NCBI RefSeq assembly: GCF_042429235.1
Contig: NZ_JBHMBA010000002.1
Source: Arthrobacter_B citreus
GTDB taxonomy: Bacteria > Actinomycetota > Actinomycetes > Actinomycetales > Micrococcaceae
Length of the DNA stretch: 64,000 nt
Reading direction: 5' to 3' (one strand)
Made by a program: the position numbers and the translations under genes. Below are positions 54,909-62,463 of the stretch, piece by piece; positions within the stretch are counted from its first letter, which is position 1; each line of letters starts with the position of its first letter. Below the pieces are notes generated by a model. It was not told the origin of the DNA. It saw only the letters and a program-made list of their open reading frames with translations, and ran no database searches.

Positions 54909-54953
54909 AAGGACCCCGGGGCGGCAGCATTGCCGGCCCGGGGTCCTTTTTGC
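54909..54953 (+). terminator. hemW terminator
   Basis: AAGGACCCCGGG (54909-54920) pairs with CCCGGGGTCCTT (54937-54948), with a second inner stem CGGCA/TGCCG, and ends in TTTTT. The outer stem shares AAGGACCCCGG with the glpK terminator. Confidence 0.92.
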
Positions 54954-54964
54954 GTCTGTGGAGG

Positions 54965-55390
54965 CTACTGGATGCGGCGCATGTTCAGCCGGTACCGGTA
55001 CGGCCGGCCCCGGTTGACCTCAATGCCGGCGACCACTGAGGAAACAGCAATGGCAACCCACAGCAGGGCGTTCAGGATGGCGAAGACCCAGCCGATCCCG
55101 GGAATGAAGGACAGCAGCCATGCCACCAGGGCAATGATGGTGGGAGGCAGCGTGAAATTCAGCGCTTCCTTCGATTCCTGAGCGGTGAAGGGGCCGCGGT
55201 CGCGGAAGACCAGAAAGATGATCATGGAGGGAATGAAGCCCAAAATACCGCCGAAATGAGCCATTGTTGCCCACTGCCGGTCCTCTGAAGCGGTCAGGGG
55301 CAGCGCATTTGCCGGTGCTCCCTGGTAGGCGGGACGGGCGCCGGGACCCCTGTCGTCGGGATGGGGGCTGTTCTGACGGATGTTCGACAC
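54965..55390 (-). CDS. DUF4870 domain membrane protein
   Basis: A 141-residue protein. After about 35 polar residues comes the DUF4870-type pattern: DRQWATMAHFGGILGFIPSMIIFLVFRDRGPFTAQESKEALNFTL is spread over residues 37-81, followed by two more membrane segments (PTIIALVAWLLSFIPGIGWVF, then ILNALLWVAIAVSSVVAGI) and a basic tail. Function is unknown. GTG 55390 has AAAGGAA six bases upstream. The 178 bases upstream hold no recognised gene. Confidence 0.85.
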   Translation of the reverse strand: MSNIRQNSPHPDDRGPGARPAYQGAPANALPLTASEDRQWATMAHFGGILGFIPSMIIFLVFRDRGPFTAQESKEALNFTLPPTIIALVAWLLSFIPGIGWVFAILNALLWVAIAVSSVVAGIEVNRGRPYRYRLNMRRIQ

Positions 55391-55568
55391 TGCTGTTTCC
55401 TTTGTGACTCTGGACGCCCGGGTCTATGCCTTGTGGGTTCGTACTGGGACTCGAGGTGCCGTGAGACTGTGCGGATCGGATCGGGTCAGGTGGGTTGCTG
55501 CTCTGTTTGTTCATCTAGATTACTGGCAACCGGGCCCCTTCCCGGTACACGGCGCGGTTCGCGGGTCG

Positions 55569-56411
55569 CTAGGGAACGGTCAGGAAGTCGATGACTTCCT
55601 CCACGCGGCCCAGCAGCGACGGCTCAAGATCGGCATAGGAGTTGACGCTTCCGAGCAGCTTCTTCCAGCCCATGGCCACGTCGGCGTGGTCGCGGTGGGG
55701 CCAGCCAAGGCCCTTGAGGATGCCCGTCTTCCAGTCCTCATGCCGGGGAACCACGGGCCAGGCGGCCAGGCCGATGGTCTGCGGCTTAATGGCCTGCCAG
55801 ACGTCGACATACGGATGCCCCACAATCAGCACATTTCCGCGCGCGCCGGGGTGCTTCATGGCCTCGGCGGCAATCCGGGATTCCTTGGAACCGGTCACCA
55901 GATGGTCCACCAGGATGCCCAGCCGGCGTTCGGGTCCGGGATTGAAGTCGCGGACGGCGGCATACAGGTCATCCACGCCGTGCAGGGGCTCGACGACGAT
56001 TCCCTCCACCCGCAGGTCATCACCCCACACCTTCTCCACGAGTTCGGCGTCGTGCTTGCCTTCCACCCAAATCCGGCTGGCCCTCGCGGTGCGCGCGCGG
56101 GCGTTCTCCACCCGGAGGGAGCCGGAGGCCGTCCGCCGGGATGCTGGCGCCTGCGCCTTCACCGCGGGAACCACCTCCACCGGCTCGCCGTCCAGCAGGA
56201 AGCCGAAGCCCAGTTCAAAGGACTTGGTCTTTCCGCGCCGATCCTCGAGCACCATCAGGTGCAGTCCGCCGGACTTCTCCACCCGGACCACCGCGCCCAC
56301 CCACCCGCTCTGCACATCCTCGAGAACCAGGCCCGCCTCCGCCCCGACTTTGGGCAGTTTTTTCCGGGCCGGAGCACTGATGTCCTGCGGCCCCCACAAA
56401 AAGTTGGACAC
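55569..56411 (-). CDS. DUF3097 family protein
   Basis: A 280-residue soluble protein of the actinobacterial DUF3097 group, with SNFLWGPQDI at the N-terminus, GLVLEDVQSGWVGAVVRVEKSGG near residue 27, RIWVEGKHDAELVEKVWGDDLRVEGIVVEPLHG near 112 and a conserved VDHLVTGSKESRIA near 167. The middle region resembles a Toprim-like fold (EGKHDAE and the later acidic motif LVDHLVTGSKE), which may imply nucleic-acid action; this is inference. I chose GTG 56411, preceded by GAGGAA. It is divergent from hrcA across a 190-base gap containing CIRCE. Confidence 0.8.
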   Translation of the reverse strand: MSNFLWGPQDISAPARKKLPKVGAEAGLVLEDVQSGWVGAVVRVEKSGGLHLMVLEDRRGKTKSFELGFGFLLDGEPVEVVPAVKAQAPASRRTASGSLRVENARARTARASRIWVEGKHDAELVEKVWGDDLRVEGIVVEPLHGVDDLYAAVRDFNPGPERRLGILVDHLVTGSKESRIAAEAMKHPGARGNVLIVGHPYVDVWQAIKPQTIGLAAWPVVPRHEDWKTGILKGLGWPHRDHADVAMGWKKLLGSVNSYADLEPSLLGRVEEVIDFLTVP

Positions 56412-56513
56412 GGGTGATTCCTCGCTTTGGTTGGTTCCGGTGCAGCCGGCTAATGCACGTCCGGCACTGCGCGGCACGGGCCACTCAATGCTAGCAACGA
56501 CCCCGATCCGTAC

Positions 56514-56519
56514 TAGACT
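56514..56519 (+). promoter_or_regulatory. Candidate -10 box of hrcA-dnaJ
   Basis: TAGACT at 56514-56519 directly abuts CIRCE, so transcription would start inside the element, consistent with repression by HrcA. The -35 region is not convincing. Confidence 0.45.
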
Positions 56520-56545
56520 TAGCACTTAGGCATGGTGAGTGCTAA
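56519..56545 (+). promoter_or_regulatory. CIRCE element, HrcA operator
   Basis: TTAGCACTT (56519-56527) and GAGTGCTAA (56537-56545) are separated by nine bases, the exact 9-N9-9 geometry of the CIRCE consensus (TTAGCACTC-N9-GAGTGCTAA) with one mismatch. It lies 57 bases upstream of the hrcA start and is a site of HrcA autorepression, relieved on heat shock. Confidence 0.93.
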
Positions 56546-56601
56546 CGGTCATGCACCGGCCGGCATGGAGCATAGGCGGTATCAGCGAGGGAGGGAAAAC
56601 C

Positions 56602-57615
56602 ATGAGTGAACCACGCAGACTCGAGGTGCTCCGGGCCATTGTTGAAGACTACGTCCATTCGCGGGAGCCGGTTGGCTCCAAGGCACTGGTTGAGCGGCAC
56701 CAGCTCGGAGTGTCCAGTGCGACCATCCGCAACGACATGGCAGCCCTGGAAGAAGAGGGGCTGATCGTCGCACCCCACACTTCGGCGGGACGCGTCCCCA
56801 CGGACAAGGGTTACCGCTTGTTCGTGGACCAGATTTCCGATGTGAAGCCGCTGTCGGCGGCCGAGCGGAAGGCAATCCAAACCCTGCTCGAAGGCGCCGG
56901 AGACCTCGACGACGTCATGGAGCGTACGGTCCGGCTGCTTTCACAGCTGACCAACCAGGTTGCCGTGGTGCAGTATCCGCACCTGGGCAATGCGCGGGTG
57001 CGTCACATTGAATTTGTCCTGCTGGCTCCGGCACAGGTGCTCGTGGTGCTGATTTCAACCACCGGCAGGGTGGAGCAGCGCGTCATCACGATGCCGGACC
57101 AAGTGGCGGAACCGGACCTGCTGGACCTGCGCCAGCATTTCCTCGGCGCACTGAGCGGAACCCCGCTGACCCGGATCACCGGACAGCTGGCCGAATGCCT
57201 GGCGACGGTGCCGGCTCCCAAGCGCCGTAATGCCAGCGCACTGGCCAGGTGCCTGGAACAGCTGGCCGGGATCAACCGCGAAGACCGGATGGTGATGGCG
57301 GGAACCGCCAACCTCGCCCGGTCCACCGTAGACTTTCCCCTGACAATCGGCCCGATCCTCGAAGCGCTCGAGGAACAAGTGGTCATGCTTCGTTTGTTGT
57401 CTGAAATGGAGCAGGATGCCCGGGGCGTCTCGGTCCGGATCGGCCGGGAGAACCCGCACGGGTCCCTGTCGGAAGCTTCAGTTGTGGCCACCGGTTACGG
57501 TCCCGACGCTTCGGCGAAGGTGGGCGTGCTGGGACCAACCCGCATGGACTACCCCAACACCATGGCAACTGTCCGTGCCGTGGCCCGGTATCTGTCCCGG
57601 ATACTAAACAACTAA
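56602..57615 (+). CDS. hrcA: Heat-inducible transcription repressor HrcA
   Basis: A 337-residue repressor of class I heat-shock genes. The N-terminal winged helix-turn-helix reads RRLEVLRAIVEDYVHSREPVGSKALVE near residue 5 and SSATIRNDMAALEEEGLI near 39; the rest is the GAF-like inducer-binding domain (e.g. LEQLAGINREDRMVMAGTANLA near 223) that responds to GroEL. I chose ATG 56602 because GAGGGAGGG stands just upstream; the longer frame begins upstream in CIRCE. It is the first gene of hrcA-dnaJ-rsmE. Confidence 0.96.
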   Translation: MSEPRRLEVLRAIVEDYVHSREPVGSKALVERHQLGVSSATIRNDMAALEEEGLIVAPHTSAGRVPTDKGYRLFVDQISDVKPLSAAERKAIQTLLEGAGDLDDVMERTVRLLSQLTNQVAVVQYPHLGNARVRHIEFVLLAPAQVLVVLISTTGRVEQRVITMPDQVAEPDLLDLRQHFLGALSGTPLTRITGQLAECLATVPAPKRRNASALARCLEQLAGINREDRMVMAGTANLARSTVDFPLTIGPILEALEEQVVMLRLLSEMEQDARGVSVRIGRENPHGSLSEASVVATGYGPDASAKVGVLGPTRMDYPNTMATVRAVARYLSRILNN

Positions 57616-57642
57616 TAAAACGTTAGAGAATACAGCAGCAGT

Positions 57643-57682
57643 CGCTGGTTCCGGCCCGCCTGACGGCGGGCCGGAACCAGCG
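57643..57682 (+). terminator. Strong hairpin between hrcA and dnaJ
   Basis: CGCTGGTTCCGGCCCGCC (57643-57660) pairs perfectly over 18 bp with the copy at 57665-57682 around a TGAC loop. There is no T tract after it, so it may be an attenuator, an mRNA-stability or processing element rather than a terminator. Confidence 0.7.
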
Positions 57683-57747
57683 GAAGTCTTCGAAGCGGAG
57701 ATGCCGCAGCAGCGGATACTGCAAATTACAGGAAGCGATGTGCACGA

Positions 57748-58890
57748 GTGAGCGATCACTACCAGGTCCTGGGTGTCGGACGCGACGCCACGGGCGAAGA
57801 AATCAAGAAGGCGTACCGGAAGCTTGCCCGCAAGCTTCACCCGGACGTCAACTCCGCTCCGGGAGCGCAGGACGAGTTCAAGGCCGTCACCCACGCCTAC
57901 GAAGTGCTGGCTGACCCGCAGAAGCGCCGGATCTATGACACCACCGGCAACGAAAACGGCAATGACAACGGCTTTGGCGGCGGTGCCGGCTTCGGCGGCC
58001 AGGGCTTTGGCTTCCAGGACATTTTCGACACGTTCTTCGGCGGAGCGGGCGGGGGCGGCGGCCGGGGCCCGGCATCGCGCACGCGCCGCGGCCAGGATGC
58101 CCTGATCAATGTCCGGATCGACCTCAAGGACGCCGTCTTCGGCACCAACAAGAAGATCGAGGTGGACACCGCCGTCACCTGCCCGACGTGCGACGGCAGC
58201 TGCTGCCAGCCCGGCACGTCACCCCGCACCTGCGACATTTGCCACGGCACCGGCCAGGTGCAGCGCGCCGTCCGCTCCATCCTGGGCCAGGTCATGACCA
58301 GCGCCCCGTGCGGATCCTGCCAGGGCTTCGGCTCGGTCATTCCGGATCCCTGCCACGAGTGCGCCGGCGAAGGCCGCGTCCGTTCCCGCCGTTCGCTGAA
58401 CATCAAGATTCCCGCAGGTGTTGCCACCGGTACGCGGATCCAGCTGGGCGGACAGGGCGAGGCCGGCACCGCAGGCGGACCGCAGGGCGACCTGTACGTG
58501 GAAATCCGGGTCAACGCCGATCCCACGTTCGTGCGTGAAGGCGATGACCTGCACGCCACTTTGACGGTCCCCATGACCGCCGCCGCGCTGGGCTCCTCGA
58601 TCAACTTCGAGACGTTCGACGGCGACCGCGAAATCACGGTCAAGGCGGGCACCCAGTCGGGGGAGATCACCACGCTCAAGGGACTCGGCGTTACCCACCT
58701 GCGCGGTTACGGCCGGGGAGACCTGCTGGTCCACCTGCACGTGGAAACCCCGCAGAAGCTGGATGCGGAGCAGGAGGAACTGCTGCGCAAGCTGGCGCAG
58801 CTGCGCGGCGAGGAATACGCCGAAGGCCGCCTGGCCAGCAGCGGGACCGGCGTCTTTGCACGGCTGCGGGACCGCCTGGGCAACCTCTAG
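57748..58890 (+). CDS. dnaJ: Molecular chaperone DnaJ
   Basis: A 380-residue co-chaperone that stimulates DnaK ATPase. The J domain (1-68) has the HPD in KLARKLHPDVN near residue 31; then a Gly/Phe-rich region, the zinc-finger domain with four CxxCxGxG-type repeats (CPTCDGSC, CDICHGTG, CGSCQGFG, CHECAGEG, about 145-215) and the C-terminal substrate-binding domain. This copy follows hrcA, as in many actinobacteria; a second dnaJ elsewhere is likely but not shown. GTG 57748 has GGAAG upstream. The previous 133 bases hold a strong hairpin. Confidence 0.96.
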   Translation: MSDHYQVLGVGRDATGEEIKKAYRKLARKLHPDVNSAPGAQDEFKAVTHAYEVLADPQKRRIYDTTGNENGNDNGFGGGAGFGGQGFGFQDIFDTFFGGAGGGGGRGPASRTRRGQDALINVRIDLKDAVFGTNKKIEVDTAVTCPTCDGSCCQPGTSPRTCDICHGTGQVQRAVRSILGQVMTSAPCGSCQGFGSVIPDPCHECAGEGRVRSRRSLNIKIPAGVATGTRIQLGGQGEAGTAGGPQGDLYVEIRVNADPTFVREGDDLHATLTVPMTAAALGSSINFETFDGDREITVKAGTQSGEITTLKGLGVTHLRGYGRGDLLVHLHVETPQKLDAEQEELLRKLAQLRGEEYAEGRLASSGTGVFARLRDRLGNL

Positions 58891-58893
58891 GAC

Positions 58894-59658
58894 ATGACCA
58901 ACCCCATCTTCTTCGGTGATCCGGGCGCGGTGCGCGCCGCCGTGCCCGGATCCGTGGTTGTTGTCGAGGGCCCCGAGGCCCACCACGCCGTTGCCGTGAA
59001 ACGGCTCGTCCCGGGAGAGCCGGTGGACATTGTCGACGGCGCCGGACGGCGGCTATCGGGAACAGTGTCCTCGGCCTCACCTTCCCGGCTGGAAGTCAGC
59101 GTCGAGTCCGTGACCGAAGAGGATGCAGCAGTTGAAACACTGATCCTGGTCCAGGCGCTGGCCAAAGGCGGGCGCGACGAGCAGGCCATCGAAGCGGCCA
59201 CCGAACTTGGAGTGGACCGGGTCATTCCGTGGCAGTCCGAACGCAGCATTGTCCGCTGGCGCGCGGACAAGGCAGCGAAGGGACAGGCGAAGTGGCAGGG
59301 GATCGTCACCGCCGCCGCCAAACAGTCCCGCCGTTCCGCCATCCCCACGGTCGAAGAGATGGTGGAGTCAAAATCGCTGGCGCGCCGGCTCGCAGGTGTT
59401 GACCTCGTGCTGGTGCTGCATGAAGAGGCCGACGGCGCCTTGGCTCCCGCCGTTGCGGAAGTGCGGGGGCGCGCGGGAGAGCGGCCCCTGAGCATTGCAG
59501 TGGTTGTGGGCCCCGAGGGCGGAATCAGTGCCGCGGAAGTGGAGCTGCTGCGTGCCGGCGGGGCGGTGGCGGTTCGTCTGGGACCGCACGTCATGCGGTC
59601 CTCAACCGCGGGTCCGGCCGCGCTGGCCGGACTGAACCTGGTGCTGGGCCGCTGGTAG
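58894..59658 (+). CDS. rsmE: 16S rRNA (uracil1498-N3)-methyltransferase
   Basis: A 254-residue SPOUT methyltransferase that methylates U1498 of 16S rRNA. An N-terminal PUA-like domain (about 1-75, EAHHAVAVKRLVPGEPVDIVDGAGR) precedes the knot: KGGRDEQAIEAATELGVDRVIPWQSERS near residue 92, AAAKQSRRSAIPTVE near 141 and the SAM-binding VVVGPEGGISAAEVELLRAGG near 207, then RLGPHVMRSSTAG. The ATG is three bases after the dnaJ stop. It completes the hrcA-dnaJ-rsmE operon. Confidence 0.95.
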   Translation: MTNPIFFGDPGAVRAAVPGSVVVVEGPEAHHAVAVKRLVPGEPVDIVDGAGRRLSGTVSSASPSRLEVSVESVTEEDAAVETLILVQALAKGGRDEQAIEAATELGVDRVIPWQSERSIVRWRADKAAKGQAKWQGIVTAAAKQSRRSAIPTVEEMVESKSLARRLAGVDLVLVLHEEADGALAPAVAEVRGRAGERPLSIAVVVGPEGGISAAEVELLRAGGAVAVRLGPHVMRSSTAGPAALAGLNLVLGRW

Positions 59659-59734
59659 CGGATGCTGAGCAGCTGTTAGGGCAGATTGGCGTGCCGGTGC
59701 CTCGGAACTGGGCGCCGGCGGGCCGGCCAGAGGG

Positions 59735-60679
59735 CTACTGAGCCGCTGAACTGATGCTTATCCGCTTGGAATCCTCGTTGGCGCGCTCGGCGCCGTGGAA
59801 GACACTCACGTTGTACTCACCCGGGGCCAGTTCCACGGTGAAGTTGAAGAGCGACGGGCCGCCGGTGGAGGCCTCAAGATCGGCGTATCCGCTGGCGACG
59901 GCTTCCTCGGCGGGACGTCCGTCCACAATGGGTTCCACCCGCCAGGAGAGTTGCCCGCCTTCGGGCGCCGCCGTCCCTTGGACGGTAAGCGAAGACTGCG
60001 AGCCGGATCCCTCCTGCGGATCAATGATCCAGATGGGCGCCATCAGTGCCGCGTCCCGCCTCAGGGGGCCTTCCAGCACTTCGTGGCCGAAGGCGGTGTA
60101 GCCGGCTTTGCCGTTCACCAGCAGCACCACTGAGGATTGGTGGCCAACCGTGGTCAGCCCGGCGTTCGAAGCCGCCGCGGTGGCCGTGTACACGAGCTGC
60201 TGAACGGCGCGGTGCGCCATTCCCGCGTCCATGGAGGTGCCAAACGCATCCTCGGAAATATCCACGGTGATCACGTTCTTGCCGGAGATCGACGCGCTGA
60301 CGCTGCCGGCCTTCTTCCATGGATTGAAGTAGTCCGGGTCCGACGGCGTGCCCTCCGTCATGGCGAGCACGGCGGCGCCGATCGGATCGCCGTCCTTTTC
60401 CGCCGGCTGGAATTCCCGGTACAGGTGCACATCGGAGCCGTTGAGGCCCAGCCAGTACACCGGAATCCGTCCCGGGGCCGGCTGTCCCTCGGAAGGGGGA
60501 GTGGCGGTCAAGGGGGAGGAAATGGTGCTGCCCGCGGCATCGCCGAACGAGATGGGCATGGATGTGGTGGGAGTTGATGCCACAACTCCGCACCCGCTGA
60601 GGAGGAGCGAGGAGGCGGCCAGGAGCCCCAGGCTTCCCCGGCGGCTCCGCAGCCAAAACTGTCGGCGCGCAGTGCCCAT
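59735..60679 (-). CDS. GerMN/Gmad2 lipoprotein
   Basis: A 314-residue secreted lipoprotein: a twin-basic, hydrophobic signal (RRGSLGLLAASSLLLSGC) with lipobox LLSGC, Cys at residue 30, marks it for the outer face of the membrane. The GerMN domain (about 70-180) includes VYWLGLNGSDVHLYREF and AVLAMTEGTPSDPDYFNPW; the C-terminal Gmad2-like immunoglobulin domain starts near 215 with PIWIIDPQEGSGSQSSLTVQGTAAPEGG. These domains occur in spore germination proteins and in actinobacterial lipoproteins; the role here is unknown. AAAGGAGGACGGA precedes the ATG. It is divergent from phoH. Confidence 0.86.
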   Translation of the reverse strand: MGTARRQFWLRSRRGSLGLLAASSLLLSGCGVVASTPTTSMPISFGDAAGSTISSPLTATPPSEGQPAPGRIPVYWLGLNGSDVHLYREFQPAEKDGDPIGAAVLAMTEGTPSDPDYFNPWKKAGSVSASISGKNVITVDISEDAFGTSMDAGMAHRAVQQLVYTATAAASNAGLTTVGHQSSVVLLVNGKAGYTAFGHEVLEGPLRRDAALMAPIWIIDPQEGSGSQSSLTVQGTAAPEGGQLSWRVEPIVDGRPAEEAVASGYADLEASTGGPSLFNFTVELAPGEYNVSVFHGAERANEDSKRISISSAAQ

Positions 60680-60949
60680 TCCGTCCTCCTTTCGCTATTG
60701 GTCGCTTTCCAGCTTGGCATACGCCAAACGCCCGATCCGCGGTCTTGACCATCCTGCTACCGGACTGAGACCCGATTGAGACCCTCGCACGGGAGCGGCA
60801 CCGCCGGCGGCGTTCGAATCAGCGGAAAATGGAAGCAGACGGGCGCGAAGGCATCAAGTAATATTGAAGTGTCTTTGTTAACGCTGAAGGCAGCACACCA
60901 CCAACAGACTGTCCAAAGGGGCGATGAAAGGCCTGGGAAGGCCGAATAT

Positions 60950-61993
60950 ATGACTGAATCCTCAGGAATTGGCACCATCGGGCTGGATCAGCAGACCATT
61001 GTCTTTGATTCCACAGAACACATGGTCCAGTCACTGGGTGCCAACGACGAGGCACTCAAAATCATTGAGGCCGCTTATCCGGAAGCCAACCTGCACGTGC
61101 GGGGCAACGAGCTTTCGATCTCCGGTCCGGCGCCCGTGGTGGAACTTACCCACAGGCTGGTGACAGAGGTCCGGATCCTGGCGCGCAGCCAGACCAAGGT
61201 GACCCCGCAGCTGCTGGAACAGCTCATCACCATGCTTCGGGACCAGACCGCGCAGCGCCCGGCCGAAGTCCTCACGCAGAACATCCTTTCCACCCGGGGA
61301 CGCACCATCCGGCCCAAAACGCTGAACCAGAAGAACTATGTCGACGCAATCGACAAGAACACCATCGTGTTCGGCATCGGACCGGCCGGCACCGGAAAGA
61401 CGTACCTCGCCATGGCGAAGGCCGTCCAGGCGCTTCAGCAGAAGGAAGTCAGCCGGATCATCCTGACGCGTCCCGCGGTCGAAGCCGGCGAACGCCTCGG
61501 CTTCCTCCCCGGAACGCTCAGCGACAAGATCGATCCCTATCTGCGGCCGCTGTACGACGCGCTGCACGACATGATGGACCCGGATTCGATCCCCCGCCTG
61601 ATGGCGGCGGGAACCATTGAGGTTGCTCCGCTGGCGTACATGCGCGGACGCACGCTCAATGACGCATTCATCATCCTGGACGAAGCGCAGAACACCACGC
61701 CCGAGCAGATGAAGATGTTCCTGACGCGGCTGGGCTTCGGCTCCAAGATGGTGGTGACCGGTGACGTCACCCAGGTGGACCTGCCCGGCGGGACGGCCTC
61801 CGGCCTGCGCATTGTCCACGACATCCTCGGTGACATTGACGACGTGTCCTTCTCGGAGCTTCAGGCAACGGACGTGGTCCGGCACTCGCTGGTCAGCAGC
61901 ATCGTGACGGCGTACAGCGAGTGGGACGAGTCCAAGCGCAGCGCCGCTGCCGGCAACGGGCGCTCCGCCGCCGGGCGGGGGACAGCGAAATGA
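60950..61993 (+). CDS. phoH: PhoH family ATPase
   Basis: A 347-residue P-loop ATPase with RNA-helicase-like relations, associated with RNA metabolism and phosphate stress. The Walker A is GIGPAGTGKTYLA near residue 142 and the Walker B FIILDEAQNTTPEQ near 239; SQTKVTPQLLEQLITML near 81 and LTRPAVEAGERLGFLPGTLSDKIDPYLRPLYD near 174 are family blocks. I chose ATG 60950 because GGGAAGG lies upstream; GTG 60869 is in frame but follows only four bases behind a TAATAT box. It is coupled to ybeY by a 4-base overlap. The 270-base gap upstream contains the dyad TTGGC-ATAC-GCCAA (60714-60727). Confidence 0.95.
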   Translation: MTESSGIGTIGLDQQTIVFDSTEHMVQSLGANDEALKIIEAAYPEANLHVRGNELSISGPAPVVELTHRLVTEVRILARSQTKVTPQLLEQLITMLRDQTAQRPAEVLTQNILSTRGRTIRPKTLNQKNYVDAIDKNTIVFGIGPAGTGKTYLAMAKAVQALQQKEVSRIILTRPAVEAGERLGFLPGTLSDKIDPYLRPLYDALHDMMDPDSIPRLMAAGTIEVAPLAYMRGRTLNDAFIILDEAQNTTPEQMKMFLTRLGFGSKMVVTGDVTQVDLPGGTASGLRIVHDILGDIDDVSFSELQATDVVRHSLVSSIVTAYSEWDESKRSAAAGNGRSAAGRGTAK

Positions 61994-62463
61994 GCATCGA
62001 GGTCAATAACGAGTCCACGGTGGTCGTGGACGAAGAGGAACTGTCCCGTCTGGGCCGGTACCTGCTGGAGAACCTGTACGTGCATCCGGAAGCTGAACTG
62101 TCCATCATCCTGGTGGACGAGGAAGCCATGGAGAAGCTGCACATCGAGTGGATGGACATCCCCGGAGCAACCGACGTGCTGTCCTTCCCGATGGACGAAC
62201 TGCGGCCCGGCGTCCCGGGACGCGTCACACCGGCGGGAGTGCTCGGCGATATTGTGCTGTGTCCGCAGGTTGCCGCCGATCAGGCCGACACCGCAGGCCA
62301 CAGCATGCAGGAGGAACTGCTGCTGCTGACGACGCACGGCGTGCTGCACCTGCTCGGTTATGACCACGCGGAACCCGAAGAAGAACAGGAAATGTTCGGG
62401 CTGCAGCGTCAGCTCCTGTCCTCCTACCTGGGCCGGGACGCCCCGAAGGAGACGCGCAGTTGA
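61990..62463 (+). CDS. ybeY: rRNA maturation endoribonuclease YbeY
   Basis: A 157-residue metalloprotein needed for 16S rRNA maturation and ribosome quality control. The zinc-binding H3XH5XH motif is THGVLHLLGYDHAEP near residue 117, with GATDVLSFPMDE near 59 and LGDIVLCPQVA near 87. I chose ATG 61990, which overlaps the phoH stop by four bases; the frame extends upstream only as a shadow of phoH. TTG 62460 of the next gene overlaps its last bases. The set phoH-ybeY-CNNM-era is conserved. Confidence 0.95.
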   Translation: MSIEVNNESTVVVDEEELSRLGRYLLENLYVHPEAELSIILVDEEAMEKLHIEWMDIPGATDVLSFPMDELRPGVPGRVTPAGVLGDIVLCPQVAADQADTAGHSMQEELLLLTTHGVLHLLGYDHAEPEEEQEMFGLQRQLLSSYLGRDAPKETRS

